A stretch of 64,000 nt of DNA from Neodontobutis hainanensis. Taxonomy: Eukaryota; Chordata; Actinopteri; Gobiiformes; Odontobutidae. The stretch covers positions 4,371,001-4,435,000 of the forward strand of contig JALDNG010000004.1 of NCBI GenBank assembly GCA_024349245.1. The letters are read 5' to 3'. How positions within the stretch are numbered: position 1 is the stretch's first letter; every line of letters starts with the position of its first letter. This document shows, one piece after another, positions 1 through 12,259 of this stretch. Made by a program: the position numbers and the translations under genes. The notes under the pieces were generated by a model. It saw only the letters and a list, made by a program, of their open reading frames with translations. It had not been told where the DNA came from and ran no database searches.

Positions 1-2150
1 ACATGATGTGTAAGCTGCGCTGTCAACAGCTTTACCAGCTTTGCAATGGTGCAAATCAAAACACAGCCTCTTTAACGTATTAACATGTTTTGAAGTTTGT
101 TTTATATTTTCTGCATATTTGCCATAAATTGTTTATCTATTTACAAAGCTTTGTCGTTAGAAATTTTCCAGTGAGCGTAAGATGTTGTATGTAGTGTGCT
201 ATTCGTCGAGTAGAAAATGCTGATGTACAAATTGAAGTGAAAAGCTTGTTACTTAATCCTCTGATGCCACCTATCCCTTGACTATAGAGGCTGCTCCATT
301 TGATCCCAATGCAAAGTTGTGCATCACGCTGCCCCCACAAATACACCCTCTGTAAATCCAGCCAAGCAGAGATTTAGACTGAACAGCTATTAGGACGTCA
401 CTTTGTTGTGCCAGCAACCATCCAGCTCTAAAAATGGTGCTCACCAAATTATTTTTCATCATCCATTTAATTATATTTTTAAAATACAATTATTATGCTG
501 TGTGTGTGAAAGTCACATTTGGCCACTATGTTTACTGCATGATGCTGACGTATTTTGAAGCTAAATATGACTCATATTTCCCAATACTCCCTTTCCTCTC
601 TTACATCCTTTCCCAAGGCCAAGAATCAATCAAATTCCTTAATTTTGACATTTCCCATGGAAATGTTTTCATCAACTGTGGCTAATTAAATTGATTCAAA
701 CAAAAGAGTCATAATACACACTAATGTAATGTAATATCATTAACATTGTTGCAGGAAAGACATATTACAATCCTTGGACTTTATTTCACAAATGGAGCTG
801 AGGCAAGTTGCTGTTGCTGACAGAGAGCTGTTTCTCTTCTGGGCTATGGAAATGTCAGAGCATCACACAAATGTGATGAACCCAATATCCATATCCATGA
901 TACATCAAAACCTTGGCATGGCACAGAAATAACTGCAATACCTCAGGAGCAACCTCAGAAATCCTTTTAATTGAGCAATATCTTCATTCCTGATCCATGT
1001 GCATCACCAAGGTGAAAAGGGACTGTGCAAGTTAAATGAAAGAAGAATTCATGATGTGTGGCGGCCTCTCTTACTCACCCTGGCTATTTCCCCTCTTGGC
1101 AGGGGCCAAATAGAGAATGTTAAATGAGGCAATTGTGTCCCGGAGGCAAAAAGAGGAAGAAAAAAGGGAAAGAAAACGCAGGCAGTGGCCGTGCTCCCTG
1201 CTCCAACCCTGAGGAGCATTCTGCAGCATGATGAGCTACATCCAAGCAACCGGCTGTTACCCAAATAGCTCACACCAGACGTAACATCCCACAAGAGGCG
1301 GACACAGCAAAGCACTGCTGTGTCACTTCACAAAACATACAGTCATTAATTCCTGTGTGTATTACCACTGTGTTATGTACTAGAATTCAATATATGAACC
1401 CAGTCTCACAAATTATGTCACTTGTAACACTAAGAAAAACAGGTACAAGGGTAAATTATTGTTACATACATTTAGTATTCTTATCTATTTTAATATTTAA
1501 AGTTAAAATGTTAGTGTTAATGTAATTATTAACAGGGGGCTATGTAATATGAAATACAATAAAAAGTTAGAAAAAGTGTATAAATGTGAAAAATGACTAC
1601 ATCACACAAAACTCTACTAAGTGGACACACATGGTGGGAACATTATTCAACATGCAGTATCTGGTGATTAACAGAAACAAATTTTCTTGGAGACTGGTTT
1701 GCAACAACAACAATGCTACAGAATGTGGCATAAAACCATGAATAGGAGCACCATAAAGAGTGAGTGTCAGGATACAGGTTGAGGCCTGTATAAAGACCAG
1801 GATGTAGAGTGAGATGTGTTAACATTCATGTGGCAGCCGCTAAAGGAAACTGATCTCCCCTGCAGTCCCACACTGTCAGCTATACAGACATACTCCACGG
1901 TGACACCTCTGATAATCAAAGCTTTGTCTGGGTCTTAAAAGGACGTACTTGAACAACAGCGAGACCAGAGGCCCTCTTTGCTGTAATGGCCTTTGGACAT
2001 CAATATTTAAATCTTACATCTAAGTTGTGATTAGAAAGCTGCCCCCCTCTCTTTTCCGAAACAACAAGGTGGGGTGAAAAAAAAAGGCTCTAATCGATGA
2101 TCTTTGAGTCTAAACTAGATTCCTGAGCAGTTTGCCACTCTCGGCAGCAA

Positions 2151-2160
2151 GATAAGATAA
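2151..2160 (+). promoter_or_regulatory. Tandem GATA-factor sites
   Basis: Two overlapping GATAAG/AGATAA cores (gataagataa, preceded by a) form a tandem GATA-binding site inside zfpm2 intron 1. GATA factors commonly bind such pairs. Function here is inferred from the motif only. Confidence 0.3.
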
Positions 2161-4379
2161 ACTCTCTTTGACCTGAGAGATGAAGTTGCCATGACGATCA
2201 GGGAGTCCACTTTCTCTATTGATATTTTGCTGATGTAACAACAAATGGAACTAGATCCCACTCATGATAAAGGTGATTAATTAATACCAATATTGATCCG
2301 AACAAGCAAGAGACAAGGCTATTAACTCAAAGCAGGCTGAAAGTCAATTGTTACCTGGGGGCTCAATGGGCATCATTGATATAAAATCTAAATAAACAGA
2401 AAGGAGAACCACACACAGAAGAGAACAATAGAAATGAGCTAGTAATAAAAAAAGACATTCTAAAATTAAGATTATGTTGGTTTAGTGAATGTAATGTCTA
2501 TGGAAAAACAATGTCAACAGCTTGGACCAGGGGTTAATGGAATAATAGCAGTGGAATTCAGGAAAGAGGAAGATAAAGCGGAAACTGCATGAGGAAGTGA
2601 CCTCCACCTTTGAAACCACCCTGCCCACATTTCACACTGCTGTCCAGTCACCACTGGCCACGTGGACCCAGAGGGCAGAACTAGGCATTACGTCCATCGG
2701 CTGCTAGCTCTTCCAACACTTCACATTTCAACAAAGGAAGCACACAGCTGGGATATGTCTACCACTGACATAAGCACAGGCTCTGTGAAGGCATTCCCAA
2801 TGCAATACACTTTACTTTTGACACAATAGAAAAACATTATAAGTAGATGACATTCATCTGCATTGTTGTTTTGTGTCAAAAGTGAGGAGGCAATTGGGGA
2901 TCCTTCAGCTAAGACGAGGCAACTGCACAAGCTGTTATTGGCAGCGAACAGATGTTTGAAGGAAAGTTGGCATTCAGCAACCATTCTTCTTCTGACAGAA
3001 ATCAACAAGACAAACACAAGAGACACGCCATGATTGTCACCCAATGAAAGAGAGACCCTTAAATATACAAGGAGGCTGGCGTGCAAACATTTTCTTGATT
3101 TCACACCCCCAAAACATCTGACTGCTGGAGTTGGCAGTATTTTGCGGGCAAGGGTGAAATGCTCTGTATATGTCTATAACGGTTTACATACAGCTAAAGA
3201 GATAAAGAGTGGGAAGAAGAATAACAGACAAGAAATATATAAAATCCATCAATCCATCAACAGCTCTGATCCTTCTACTAAACACACATGCCCTCGCATA
3301 TACTGTACACTAATGCATACACAAGCAAACACACACGTCCAGAATGTTGGCAGTCAATTCAGTAAACACTCCCCTTATCCCTTACTACTGTAATCTGCTT
3401 CTGATAAATGCCCCTCAAAGATAGAAATGTCACCTGATATGATAAACAGTATGCTGACGCTACATAAAGTGGCCTTATGCTAAGGAGTTGTAAAGATTAA
3501 CTGTAGAGAGGAGATGTGGGAAAAAAAAGGTAAGTACGATAAAAAATACTTCTGAGCTATGCCAAACTGACTAGTGCGAAAAACAGGGAAGTCATTAGAA
3601 TAACACAGAGATTATATATTATCATTTTTGACATAAAGGCACAAAAACACACTTGAAATTTATACTGTGCATGAGAAAACACAATGGTAACGGAATGGTA
3701 AGAAATACTGCTGCACTAGTTCAAGCTTTACACACAAGATAAAATAAAAACAACAAAGAAGCCATGCTGTGAACTGCAGTACACCAGCTTTACAGGTGTA
3801 CGATCGCTATCATACGAGTAGATGAAGCATTGTGACAATGTGACACAGTAGGTACACTCTGGGGATTTACCGTTCAGGTGCTATACAAACGTACTGTAAA
3901 AGAGCAACATAATGACCACATTACAGTGGCTCACTTGTGGTTGGACAGTGTAAAGAGCCAAAGGAAGCTGCATGAATTCTCAGACGGTCCATATGGTGAA
4001 GACAACAGAAAGGGGGAGAGCACTAAGTCAGTTTAATAAGCACATTTGACATTAGATGTCCGCACTTGGCCTCAGAGGGCTGCTTCAATATGTTCCCATA
4101 AACACCGGCAGAGGCACGCTCCCTACATCATCGAGATTCCCCTTTACGCAGTGATACTTTGGGGGGCAATTTTACAGAAAAATTACTCTGAGGGGCCTGG
4201 TTTCAATTCACCATGTTCATATCTTTTCTTCCTATTAAGCATCAAAATGTTCTTCCTCTCAGTACAAATAGGGGTATGGACACCAGCAGCAGCAGGGAGA
4301 CGGGACGAGGGGGAGAGAGTGGAGCTTGGAGGAATGCACACATCATATTACAGCAGCTAATCGCAATCCACCGAGCATC

Positions 4380-5030
4380 AGCGATATTTTCATCATTCCT
4401 GTCAAATTCTACTGACCTGTCTTGGAACAGCTAACAATCTGGGCAATTTATTGGCATATTGGCACAGGGTGATAAGGCTAAAAACAACAGCAGCTAGCAG
4501 CTGGCCCTGGGAGATGAGCTGATAACATTGATATGTGCTCCCACACAAAACACCTCCACTGCTATCAGCTCTTTCTATCAAACTCTTATTACAATAAAAG
4601 TCTATGGCTCTTTTCCGCTTTCTTGGAAAAGCATCAAGGGGAGGGGGATACAAGAGGGGCCCAGAAATATATATTTATATATAAAAAAAATCAGATGTAA
4701 CGTTTCACAGAAAAAAACAAGGGGCAAATACATAATTTATCACTGTATTATCGGGATATCCAGGCAGCCTAATCAAGGAGCACTGAGTGACTATTTTTTG
4801 CCTTATCATCCAAAGTGGTGGAAACGGAGAAGGAATTATCAGCCAGCTGCAGATTGCTGGGCTGGAATTTTAATGGTAATAATCGGGTTTCTGATGGTAT
4901 ATCTTCTCTGCTTATCTTTCCCATTATCTGGCCTTATCTCCCCAGTCATCGGAGCAAATTAATGGTGCTCTTTCAGCATCGCCTTTTTATCACTGCTCAG
5001 AGAGCACCCAAGGGGAAAGAATAAGCAAAA
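4380..5030. promoter_or_regulatory. Candidate intronic enhancer rich in GATA motifs
   Basis: I count nine GATAA/TTATC pentamers between 4471 and 4991: 4471, 4521, 4737, 4748, 4803, 4912, 4924, 4934 and 4987. Three of them are TTATCT hexamers spaced 12 and 10 bp apart at 4912-4939. The segment has no simple repeats apart from a short A-run near 4680 and also holds a caattta/taattt homeodomain-like background. It lies in intron 1 of a gene whose product is a GATA cofactor, so feedback control by GATA factors is plausible. No conservation data are available, and the long open frame at 4528-4962 has no recognisable protein similarity. Confidence 0.35.
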
Positions 5031-6404
5031 TATTAAAATACTGCATAAATCACAATTTTAGATAACGGTCCAATGTATGCAGGAGGGGTGGGGGAACTGC
5101 GCCCAACAACCATTTTGTCCTTTAGAATGACTGTCTGTGCTGACTTTCTGTGTAATGCCTCCGCGGCCTTTTTTCCCAGAGTTCCCGGTGCAGGAGAGAG
5201 GATCTAGGCTCCTTGTGACCTTTCTGTTTTGAACCACAGCTTGATTATACACTGCACACTGGCTCCATATTAACAAGACCTTACACAAAACGTACTAATT
5301 CACACAAATCCAGGTCACAATAACGTAAACGTTAGACTTCCTTGACTCTACGACAAAACTATGGACGAAGGTTTTGGATTGGCCTGAAAACAAGTGGGCC
5401 TATCACGTCATCCGCTGTCGTGTTTCCAAGTTGATTAGAAACCAGATAACTGAAAAATAAAAATAAAAAACATACTGGTATAAAGGCAGATTTGGTAAAA
5501 ATATAACTTTTCAAAATAGAATTTTATTTTATTTTATTGCACTGCAATTATAAATACTTCATTAATAAAATTAAATCTGTCATAATATTAATATACTGAT
5601 CATATTAATGCAAGGGGATGTGATTTGTATAAATATTAATAATAATAAAAAATCTAATATGAATATATTAATATAATTTAAATACACATGAATTAGAAAT
5701 TCCTTATTGAATGAATAAAAACGACCTTCCAAAACCGTCAGAACATTACAAAAAGACCCATTGTTTTAATTAAAAAAATAAACACTGATCTCTTACGGAC
5801 GCATGTCTCACACATAACGATGCATCTGAGCTCATATACACACATTCTGACACACACACCCCCACAAGCTTTTCCCTTCATTCTAACATGACAACAGGAA
5901 CCATAGGAGAAAGTGCTCAATGTACCGTAAAAAATAAACGCTAATACTTCCCACAATCTTTTTGAAACCTTTGCGACAACATCTTGAAGAGAAGAAATAT
6001 TCACACTCGCAAGTGAGAGCATTTAAATCTGTGTAAAGTGTGTTTCTGTTTGTGTATGTGGGCGTGTGTGTCCCAAAATCACATCATAATGAAAAATATA
6101 AAAAATAGCACTGTTTTCAATTTTGACCATTAAATAAAAGAACGGTTAAAAATGGAAATGTATGATATTGAATTGGTTTGTGAATTATTATTAATTATCC
6201 AACTAAAACATAATTACATATTTTTTGAAATAATTGAAAGCCACATATTTCTGTTTCACAAAGAAAATGAATAATTTAGAGACATGAATAAAGAAATCAA
6301 ACGCCATAAGCTGCCACACTTTTGCTCTATTACAACAAATCCACAGCTGTCAATAACTAATCTACAGAGTATCAATCACAGGCCTTACTGGAGTTTAGCA
6401 GGAG

Positions 6405-6427
6405 GTGTGTGTGTGTGTGTGTGTGTG
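6405..6427. repeat. (GT)n microsatellite
   Basis: Uninterrupted GT dinucleotide run of 23 bp in zfpm2 intron 1. Confidence 0.95.
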
Positions 6428-6915
6428 CATGGACCAATACTTGGAAGTAAAAAAAACTAAGACACGTGTGTAACCAAAACATACTCAGCCTAATTCAACA
6501 TAAAATACTAACAGAGCCTATCTATAGTAACACAGTATGTAGTCTAGATAAATATTATTCAACAATTATAAATACAGATTGAGTTGGATCAGTTAAAGCC
6601 TGTCGTTTTGTCAAGCAATTAACAATTTTGGAATAAAGCTACATAGAGTTATACGTGAATAAGTGTAGCTTGGCAGTTAGTTCAACTTTTAGGCCAGCAG
6701 CACCGGGGGATCTGGACTGTAAACGATGTGTTCAAAAATACGAGCTGGGGAAGACTGGAGCGTGCGGACCGTGACAGGCTACACAAGCGTGGCGATAGTT
6801 CAACGCTGCTGAATCAGCTCCAGTGTGGTCAGTAGCGTTACAATATTGTACAAAGTCTAATAAGCTGGTTTGGAGACGAAGCGTAGCGCCGAGACAACAT
6901 AAAACTGAAACTTAC

Positions 6916-6955
6916 GTTTGATCTGCCTGGGGTTGCTCTGCTTCCTTCGGGACAT
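6916..6955 (-). CDS. zfpm2: zfpm2 (FOG2) coding exon 1, N-terminus only
   Basis: Reading the minus strand from the ATG at 6955 gives MSRRKQSNPRQIK plus the first base of an Arg codon, then a perfect GTAAGT donor (6915-6910). This N-terminal peptide is the invariant start of Friend-of-GATA proteins (ZFPM1 and ZFPM2), where MSRRKQS-PRQIKR forms a conserved motif reported to recruit the NuRD corepressor. FOG proteins are nuclear multi-zinc-finger cofactors of GATA1-6; FOG2 acts in heart, gonad and diaphragm development. The paralogue is chosen by synteny: ZFPM2, not ZFPM1, neighbours DPYS in human, and here both genes are divergent as in human once the block is flipped. The frame is open upstream to another ATG at 7081, but the start is set at the conserved Met, which has G at -3. 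Zinc-finger exons lie outside the window. Which teleost duplicate (a or b) cannot be decided. Confidence 0.88.
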
Positions 6956-7226
6956 GCCTGCTGTGCGGCTGGTCAGTGAATCCAGGTGTAGTACTGACAG
7001 ATCGATAGGTTTTGGTTCATCCAAGCAGCCGGTTTGGATTTTTGTCTGATGGAAATTGAGAAAGAAGAAGAGGAAGAACAAGAGGAAGGAGTAGAAGAAA
7101 AAGAGGGGGCACTAGTACTTTTTACGCACAAGTCTATCGTTCCGTCTGTCTTTCCTTTATCTTTCTCGTCTCTCTGGCTCTGGCTTTGCTTTCTCTCTCT
7201 CTCTCTGTCTGTCTCTCCCTCTCTCC

Positions 7227-7262
<36 letters not shown>

Positions 7263-7460
7263 CCTCCTCCTCCTCTCGCGTGCGCTCTCTCACTCTTTCT
7301 CAGCTGCGTTTCTCCGCGACGAGGCTGCACTTCGCCGCGATCCGCACGGACTGACTGTGGAGGTGAAAGCGTTTCGCGCTTTTGTTTGAAGATAACATTT
7401 GTTCCTCCCCGGGTACCGTAGCCGCCGTTCGGTGAACTTCACTTGATCCAGAGTTACTTT
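6956..7460 (-). promoter_or_regulatory. zfpm2: zfpm2 5' UTR and putative promoter
   Basis: The segment directly upstream of the zfpm2 start codon is more CpG-rich than its surroundings (cluster of CG dinucleotides at 7277-7375) and carries, on the plus strand, CT, CA and CTC simple tracts, which read as GA, GT and GAG in the direction of transcription. Such GA-rich tracts and CpGs are common in vertebrate developmental gene promoters. No TATA box is evident. The transcription start site cannot be placed from sequence. Short open frames over this segment are made largely of the repeat tracts and are not credible genes. Confidence 0.5.
7190..7275. repeat. Compound microsatellite (CT)n-(CA)n-(CTC)n
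   Basis: CT-rich run at 7190-7228, pure CA run of about 31 bp at 7229-7259, then CTC trinucleotides to 7275. It sits in the presumed promoter/5' UTR of zfpm2, about 250-320 bp upstream of the start codon. Confidence 0.93.
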
Positions 7461-10400
7461 TTGATTAATTAGTCGTCTTAATTGGTACCACTGTTTTGGA
7501 CTAAATGTACGCAGACGAAGACAAACTGAACTCCCAACATTATTGCGCGTCATGAAAAAAAAAGAAATCTGTTATAAAATTGACACAATTCAAATCTTAA
7601 TCATAGTGCTGCTCAGGTGACACTGTAGCCTGCTTACATCCCTAAAGGAGAGGAAATGGTATGAAGGACCCACAGTGGCCCAAGGTAATTTGCTGTTATA
7701 GCTTGTGGTCCTTGTCCTTATCACCAACAAATCTGAGCCGATATTGGTGAATGCCCCAGGATTAGCCCAGTAGCAGCTTAGCCACTCATTCTCCCATGAT
7801 GCACTTGATCCCATTTGTTGATCTAATGTCATGACCTCAAATGGCACGACCCCTCAACAAAAGACACAATGTTCATTTTATACATATAATGTAAAATATT
7901 GCTTAAAAGAAACTGTTTTTTCGAATTATTTTTTCCTTTTGTTGTAGCTTTTTACAGTAAATGTAAAAAATGCCCACTCTGTTCCTGTCTGCTTATTTAC
8001 CAACGTGTGATTGACCTGTCACTCAGAATCCAAGCAGCTTTTCTTGCTTACATTTTGTATCTCCATATGAAAAAAATACATTCTGAATATTTATGATATT
8101 TAATAGAAAAATTGTACGAATAAGTGAGCGCATTCAGAATTTGACTGCCATGTTCTGAATAGTTGCCCAAACTGGAAATCACCCTCTTCAATTAGCCAGT
8201 TGGACTGCCAAGGAAGACAAGCAAGTGGCCTGTGAAATTATCTTGTAACCCAATTCCACAACTTTGGGATCGAGTCTGAAACTACAGAATAATTCACGTG
8301 GCAGACGGGTCAGCGCAGGTTCACCTTGAGGAGAGCATCTGTCCTGCAGCTCCCAGTGTTTGTTCACTTCCTGTTGGGGACATTTTTTTATATACAGCTA
8401 TGGTCATATTCCAAATACAGTCATGTTAAAGGATAATGCTTTGTTATAAATTATTCTTTTAATAATGAAAAAAAATAATACATTTACTGTAGCAACATAT
8501 CTTAAATGAATAGCATTTGTGACTTTTATTAAATTGTTATTTTCCATTGCTGCTCTTTTTACATTTTTTAAATCACACATGAACCAAAGAGTATAATATT
8601 TAAACGTTAAAAATGAACCCCCATTGACTCCAGAATTACCATGCTAAACATCTATAAATAGCAGTACAAATTAGGAACTCAGCGCCCAAATCAATAATGA
8701 CTCGTGGTAAGAGCAACAACATAGTGAGAGAAGAGAGTCAAATTGCCAGCTGCAGATTAATTTAACGCCACTCCTAAATCCTCTGAGACTGGAGCGTGGT
8801 TCTTCTCTGCTGTTCCTGAGCCCCAGTGGCTTGTTTGAAGCCCCTTATGATTGACAGGTACAAATCTGTGAGAGGAAGAGAATGTGTTATTTTTTTTGTG
8901 TGTTTTTTTTTTTTTTTTCTACTGCCCGGACCAGATGGTTGTGATAATTAACATGATACTGTTTCCATCGCAAGGGAAATCACTGACACAAGGTTGGTCG
9001 TATTAATAGGTTAAAGTATACTGTATGCTGTGGAGATGCTACGCAGTGCACTCACATAATCTGATTAGAGGGGGAAAGGTTGATTTAATGTGCTAAATCA
9101 TTTGATTAAAAGTGCCAAGTCACATTTGGGGGATGCCATTCAGTGTCAGGGCAGTAAAGGTGGCCTGTCTGGTGGCTGCATCATGTTCATTCTTAATAAG
9201 TGGATGTTTTTCTATACCATTGTTCTAACTCAGTGGCTTCTCTATTGTCTCTTTATTGACAAAATATGAACAATATTATTATCAAGCACCTATTCACCAC
9301 CTGAGCTCTAAAACATGCCATTTAATATTCCTGGTATTAAGTTACGAGTTAAGGACATTTATCCTCTTATAGTTTGACTTGTATTCATGAAAGAAATGTG
9401 CTGTGTCTGTGTGAAACATATAAATACAACATAACTGTAAAATATGCTTGCACACTAATTTTAAGTTATAACACGTGTTCTATTTCATACTTGCACAATT
9501 TGACAGGTGCAAATGCATTTTAATAACAAGTAAAGCATAATAATAAAAAAATAAAAAATCTTAAAATAAAACAAATTGAAATTAATTCCAGATTAAAACA
9601 TTTTTAAATAAATTGATGAAGTAAATGTGTAAAAATAAAACAAAAAAGTTGGCAGATAGTTCTTGAGTAGGAAATATAGTAAGTGTGGAAGTGTGGTTTG
9701 CTGACTGAGTGATATCCCAGGGTGTCTGGCGTGACAAATTACTAGGTTGATTTCTTTTAGGGATCACACATGTCCGGTGGCAGTGCGAGTGACAGCCATC
9801 GTTTGGATGGGGGCTCCATCGTCGGCCGAGCAGCCTCAGCAGCTCCTCTTGGACATCAGTGTTATGAGTTCGCCTGCTGCGGTGCAACCCTCTGGCTGTT
9901 GGGGATTGGTCTGTCTCCAGTGTGTGGGTGGGTGTGTAGTGTAGCGAGACAAGAGCTGCACACTGACATATATCTCTGTTCGAGTCTAGAATATTTGTCT
10001 GTCTTTCGTTAATGCACCATTTTCATACTGTTCTAAAGGGTCATATTTTTTTCAGCTTTGGTAAACGGGAATTTTTTTGTTTACATTAAAAGCCTGCAAT
10101 GTCTGAATTCACAGTTAGGTGGAGCAGCATATCCCTAAAATTGTGTTCTTCCATAAACAGATTGCTGGACATACAGCTTCCTGTTGCGCTGTGAGGTAGA
10201 TATGTAACTAAATGTGTTGTATAGAGATCACGTGACCAGTAAGAAAAGCTAGATGCTAACTCAAGTAGGATTTTAGCTACAGGCTTTTGTCAATAATCAC
10301 AAATAAATGGAGCAGACTTAAAAGCAAGAACTTACAGAGACTAACACTAAAATGTAATATTTACTACACATTATTTTTCAAGGTTTGCAAAAATGTATTA

Positions 10401-12259
10401 TTTATAATGTAATTAAAAGTCCCAACAATGTATACTTTTAAAATCATATTTGTTAACACACATGTAGAGCATAGATTTCCAGAACACAGCCCTGTCCACA
10501 TTCACAATCACAACCTCGCTGTCAACTTTATAGCCATATGACTATTTCCAGCCCCGGTGTTAAGTTGTTGTTTGTTCTGAGGAAGATGCTGGTGTCGGTG
10601 TCGGCTGTGGCTGAACGCTCCAGCTCTCCAGCCCCCCCATCCCGTTTGTCCGTCCAGCCAGCATCAGCTACAGCAGCAGTGAGCAAACAGATGTCTGAGA
10701 GAGTGCCCACTCCGCCGGCCACTCTGCCAAAACCACCCGCGGCCCTGGAGGCCTCAGTGCCAGCTCTTTCCAGGGAGGCTTCACTCTCCACACCACCATC
10801 CAGTACCACCCTCCTCCTCTCCCCTCCTTCCCTCCCTTTCTGAAAGCCATCTTCTGGAGAGAAATATAATGTGCCATGCTTTGAAACAAAACACAACAAG
10901 CTATCCCACTGACAAAAAGTCGGAACCCTCAAAAAAAAAAAAAAATGCCGCAAAACCCCAAAGCATCATAAAATTACACCACAAAATTAAGTGATGAAAA
11001 TGCTAAAAGAGGGCGGGATGAACAAACTATGCTCCTCCCATTGGGACGGTGTAAATCTGAAAAGAAAGGCTTTTTGGAGAAAGAGAAGGAGGAGGAGACA
11101 TGAACGACGGGCAGTATTTTCTTCCTGCTAATCTCACTGTCTTTTTATGTGGTCAAAAGCTGAGATTGTGACACCTCCAGGGGATAAGCAGTGAGCCTTT
11201 CATGGATTAAAATCATAAATATCCTTCCCAGTTTGTGTCACATGACATAATAGTGGTGCATTATTAAGGCAAGAGAAAAACGATTAGGTGAAGGAATGCA
11301 GCCTGTGGAATCTGCTGGGATCTAGCTCTCAATGACTTTTACTAACACTCATTAAACATTTACATTTATAAGCACAATTATTTAATGAAAAAGCTCATTT
11401 GTGTGTGTTCAAATGAACTTTTTTCTTTAAAATGAGACTTGCAATGGACAAAACACCTTATACTACTAGAACTAATAAATATGTGTTATATTAGGTGTGT
11501 GTATGTTTTTTTGAGTATACTTGATCTAATATTTTTTGCAGCTCACTGTATTCAGCTAAATGTACATGTTTTTACATATTGTTGAAATTTGCAAAAAAGC
11601 ATAACCTTTGTGTTTCTTTTCCTCAACAAACAATGTGTTGTGACTCAAAATTTATTTTTTTGTCACTACAAATTTACAATTTTATTTAAATACATGTTTG
11701 AGGTAGTTCAGGTACAATCAATGCAGAATACAGCTGCTTAACTGGATTATGAAGCATATACTGAGTGTAGTCAGGGAATTATAATATGGGTTTCCACAAA
11801 AATAAAACTACACTTACACTACACTACTACTTCCTTAAATAAAATTAAAATGTCACTATTAAGTCCAAAGTACCCTAGATAAAGTATTTAGTATTAACTC
11901 TCATAGTGAAATGTGATTTATTATGTCTTCTTAATCCTTATAAATAAAGCTTTTCAATTTAGTTTTATTTTCTACTCATTTAAATGGTGACATTACAGCG
12001 CAGTGTGCTCATGCGTATGTTTCAACATATCACTGTGTGTCAAAGGTTTTTTATGCAAAGTGAACAAATAACATATTTGCTGCTTTAAAGAGGAGCACCT
12101 CATGTGTTTTAAAACGCTGTGATTTCACATGAATCATTTTTATGAGGTCAACTAAATGATATTTGATTTGTGTAGCTGATTCTTAGCTCTTACTCCTCTC
12201 TCCCTATACATGCATGAGCAAGTGAGGCCCCCACATTTTAACGCAGCATTATAATACAG
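7461..12259. other. Intergenic, no gene recognised
   Basis: AT-rich intergenic DNA upstream of zfpm2. Two islands of higher GC stand out, 9745-9960 and 10540-10850; both have open frames of 80-141 codons in several frames, but none matches a family I know and none is framed by convincing splice sites. A long T-run lies at 8909-8919. The 11340-12000 part is strongly AT-rich. No tRNA, rRNA or complete transposon seen. Confidence 0.6.

Larger units (their letters stand above)
1..6915 (-). other. zfpm2: zfpm2 intron 1 (5' part), non-coding
   Basis: This stretch lies downstream, on the minus strand, of the GTAAGT donor that ends zfpm2 exon 1 at 6916, so it is the beginning of that gene's first intron. 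I searched both strands for the next exon, which in FOG2 proteins starts with an acidic stretch after QIKR, and found none; the intron therefore continues beyond the left edge. The open frames here are short, lack splice-site framing and look like chance. Content is AT-rich non-coding DNA with a tandem GATA site near 2151, a GATA-like motif cluster at 4471-4991, a very AT-rich part at 5440-5720 and a (GT)n tract at 6405-6427. Inference rests on exon 1 being correctly assigned. Confidence 0.7.

Noticed and set aside
2721..3104. 127-codon minus-strand frame in zfpm2 intron 1, considered as zfpm2 exon 2
   Set aside because: The translation lacks the acidic stretch expected after QIKR and has no fitting splice acceptor frame.
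4528..4962. 144-codon plus-strand open frame, longest in the window
   Set aside because: No family similarity; it overlaps an enhancer-like GATA-rich block, and open frames arise easily in such conserved-looking DNA. It also lies inside zfpm2 intron 1.
9582..10012. Overlapping frames on both strands with Cys/His residues, considered as a zinc finger
   Set aside because: Cys and His spacing does not fit C2H2 or other finger patterns; frames occur on both strands of one GC-rich patch.
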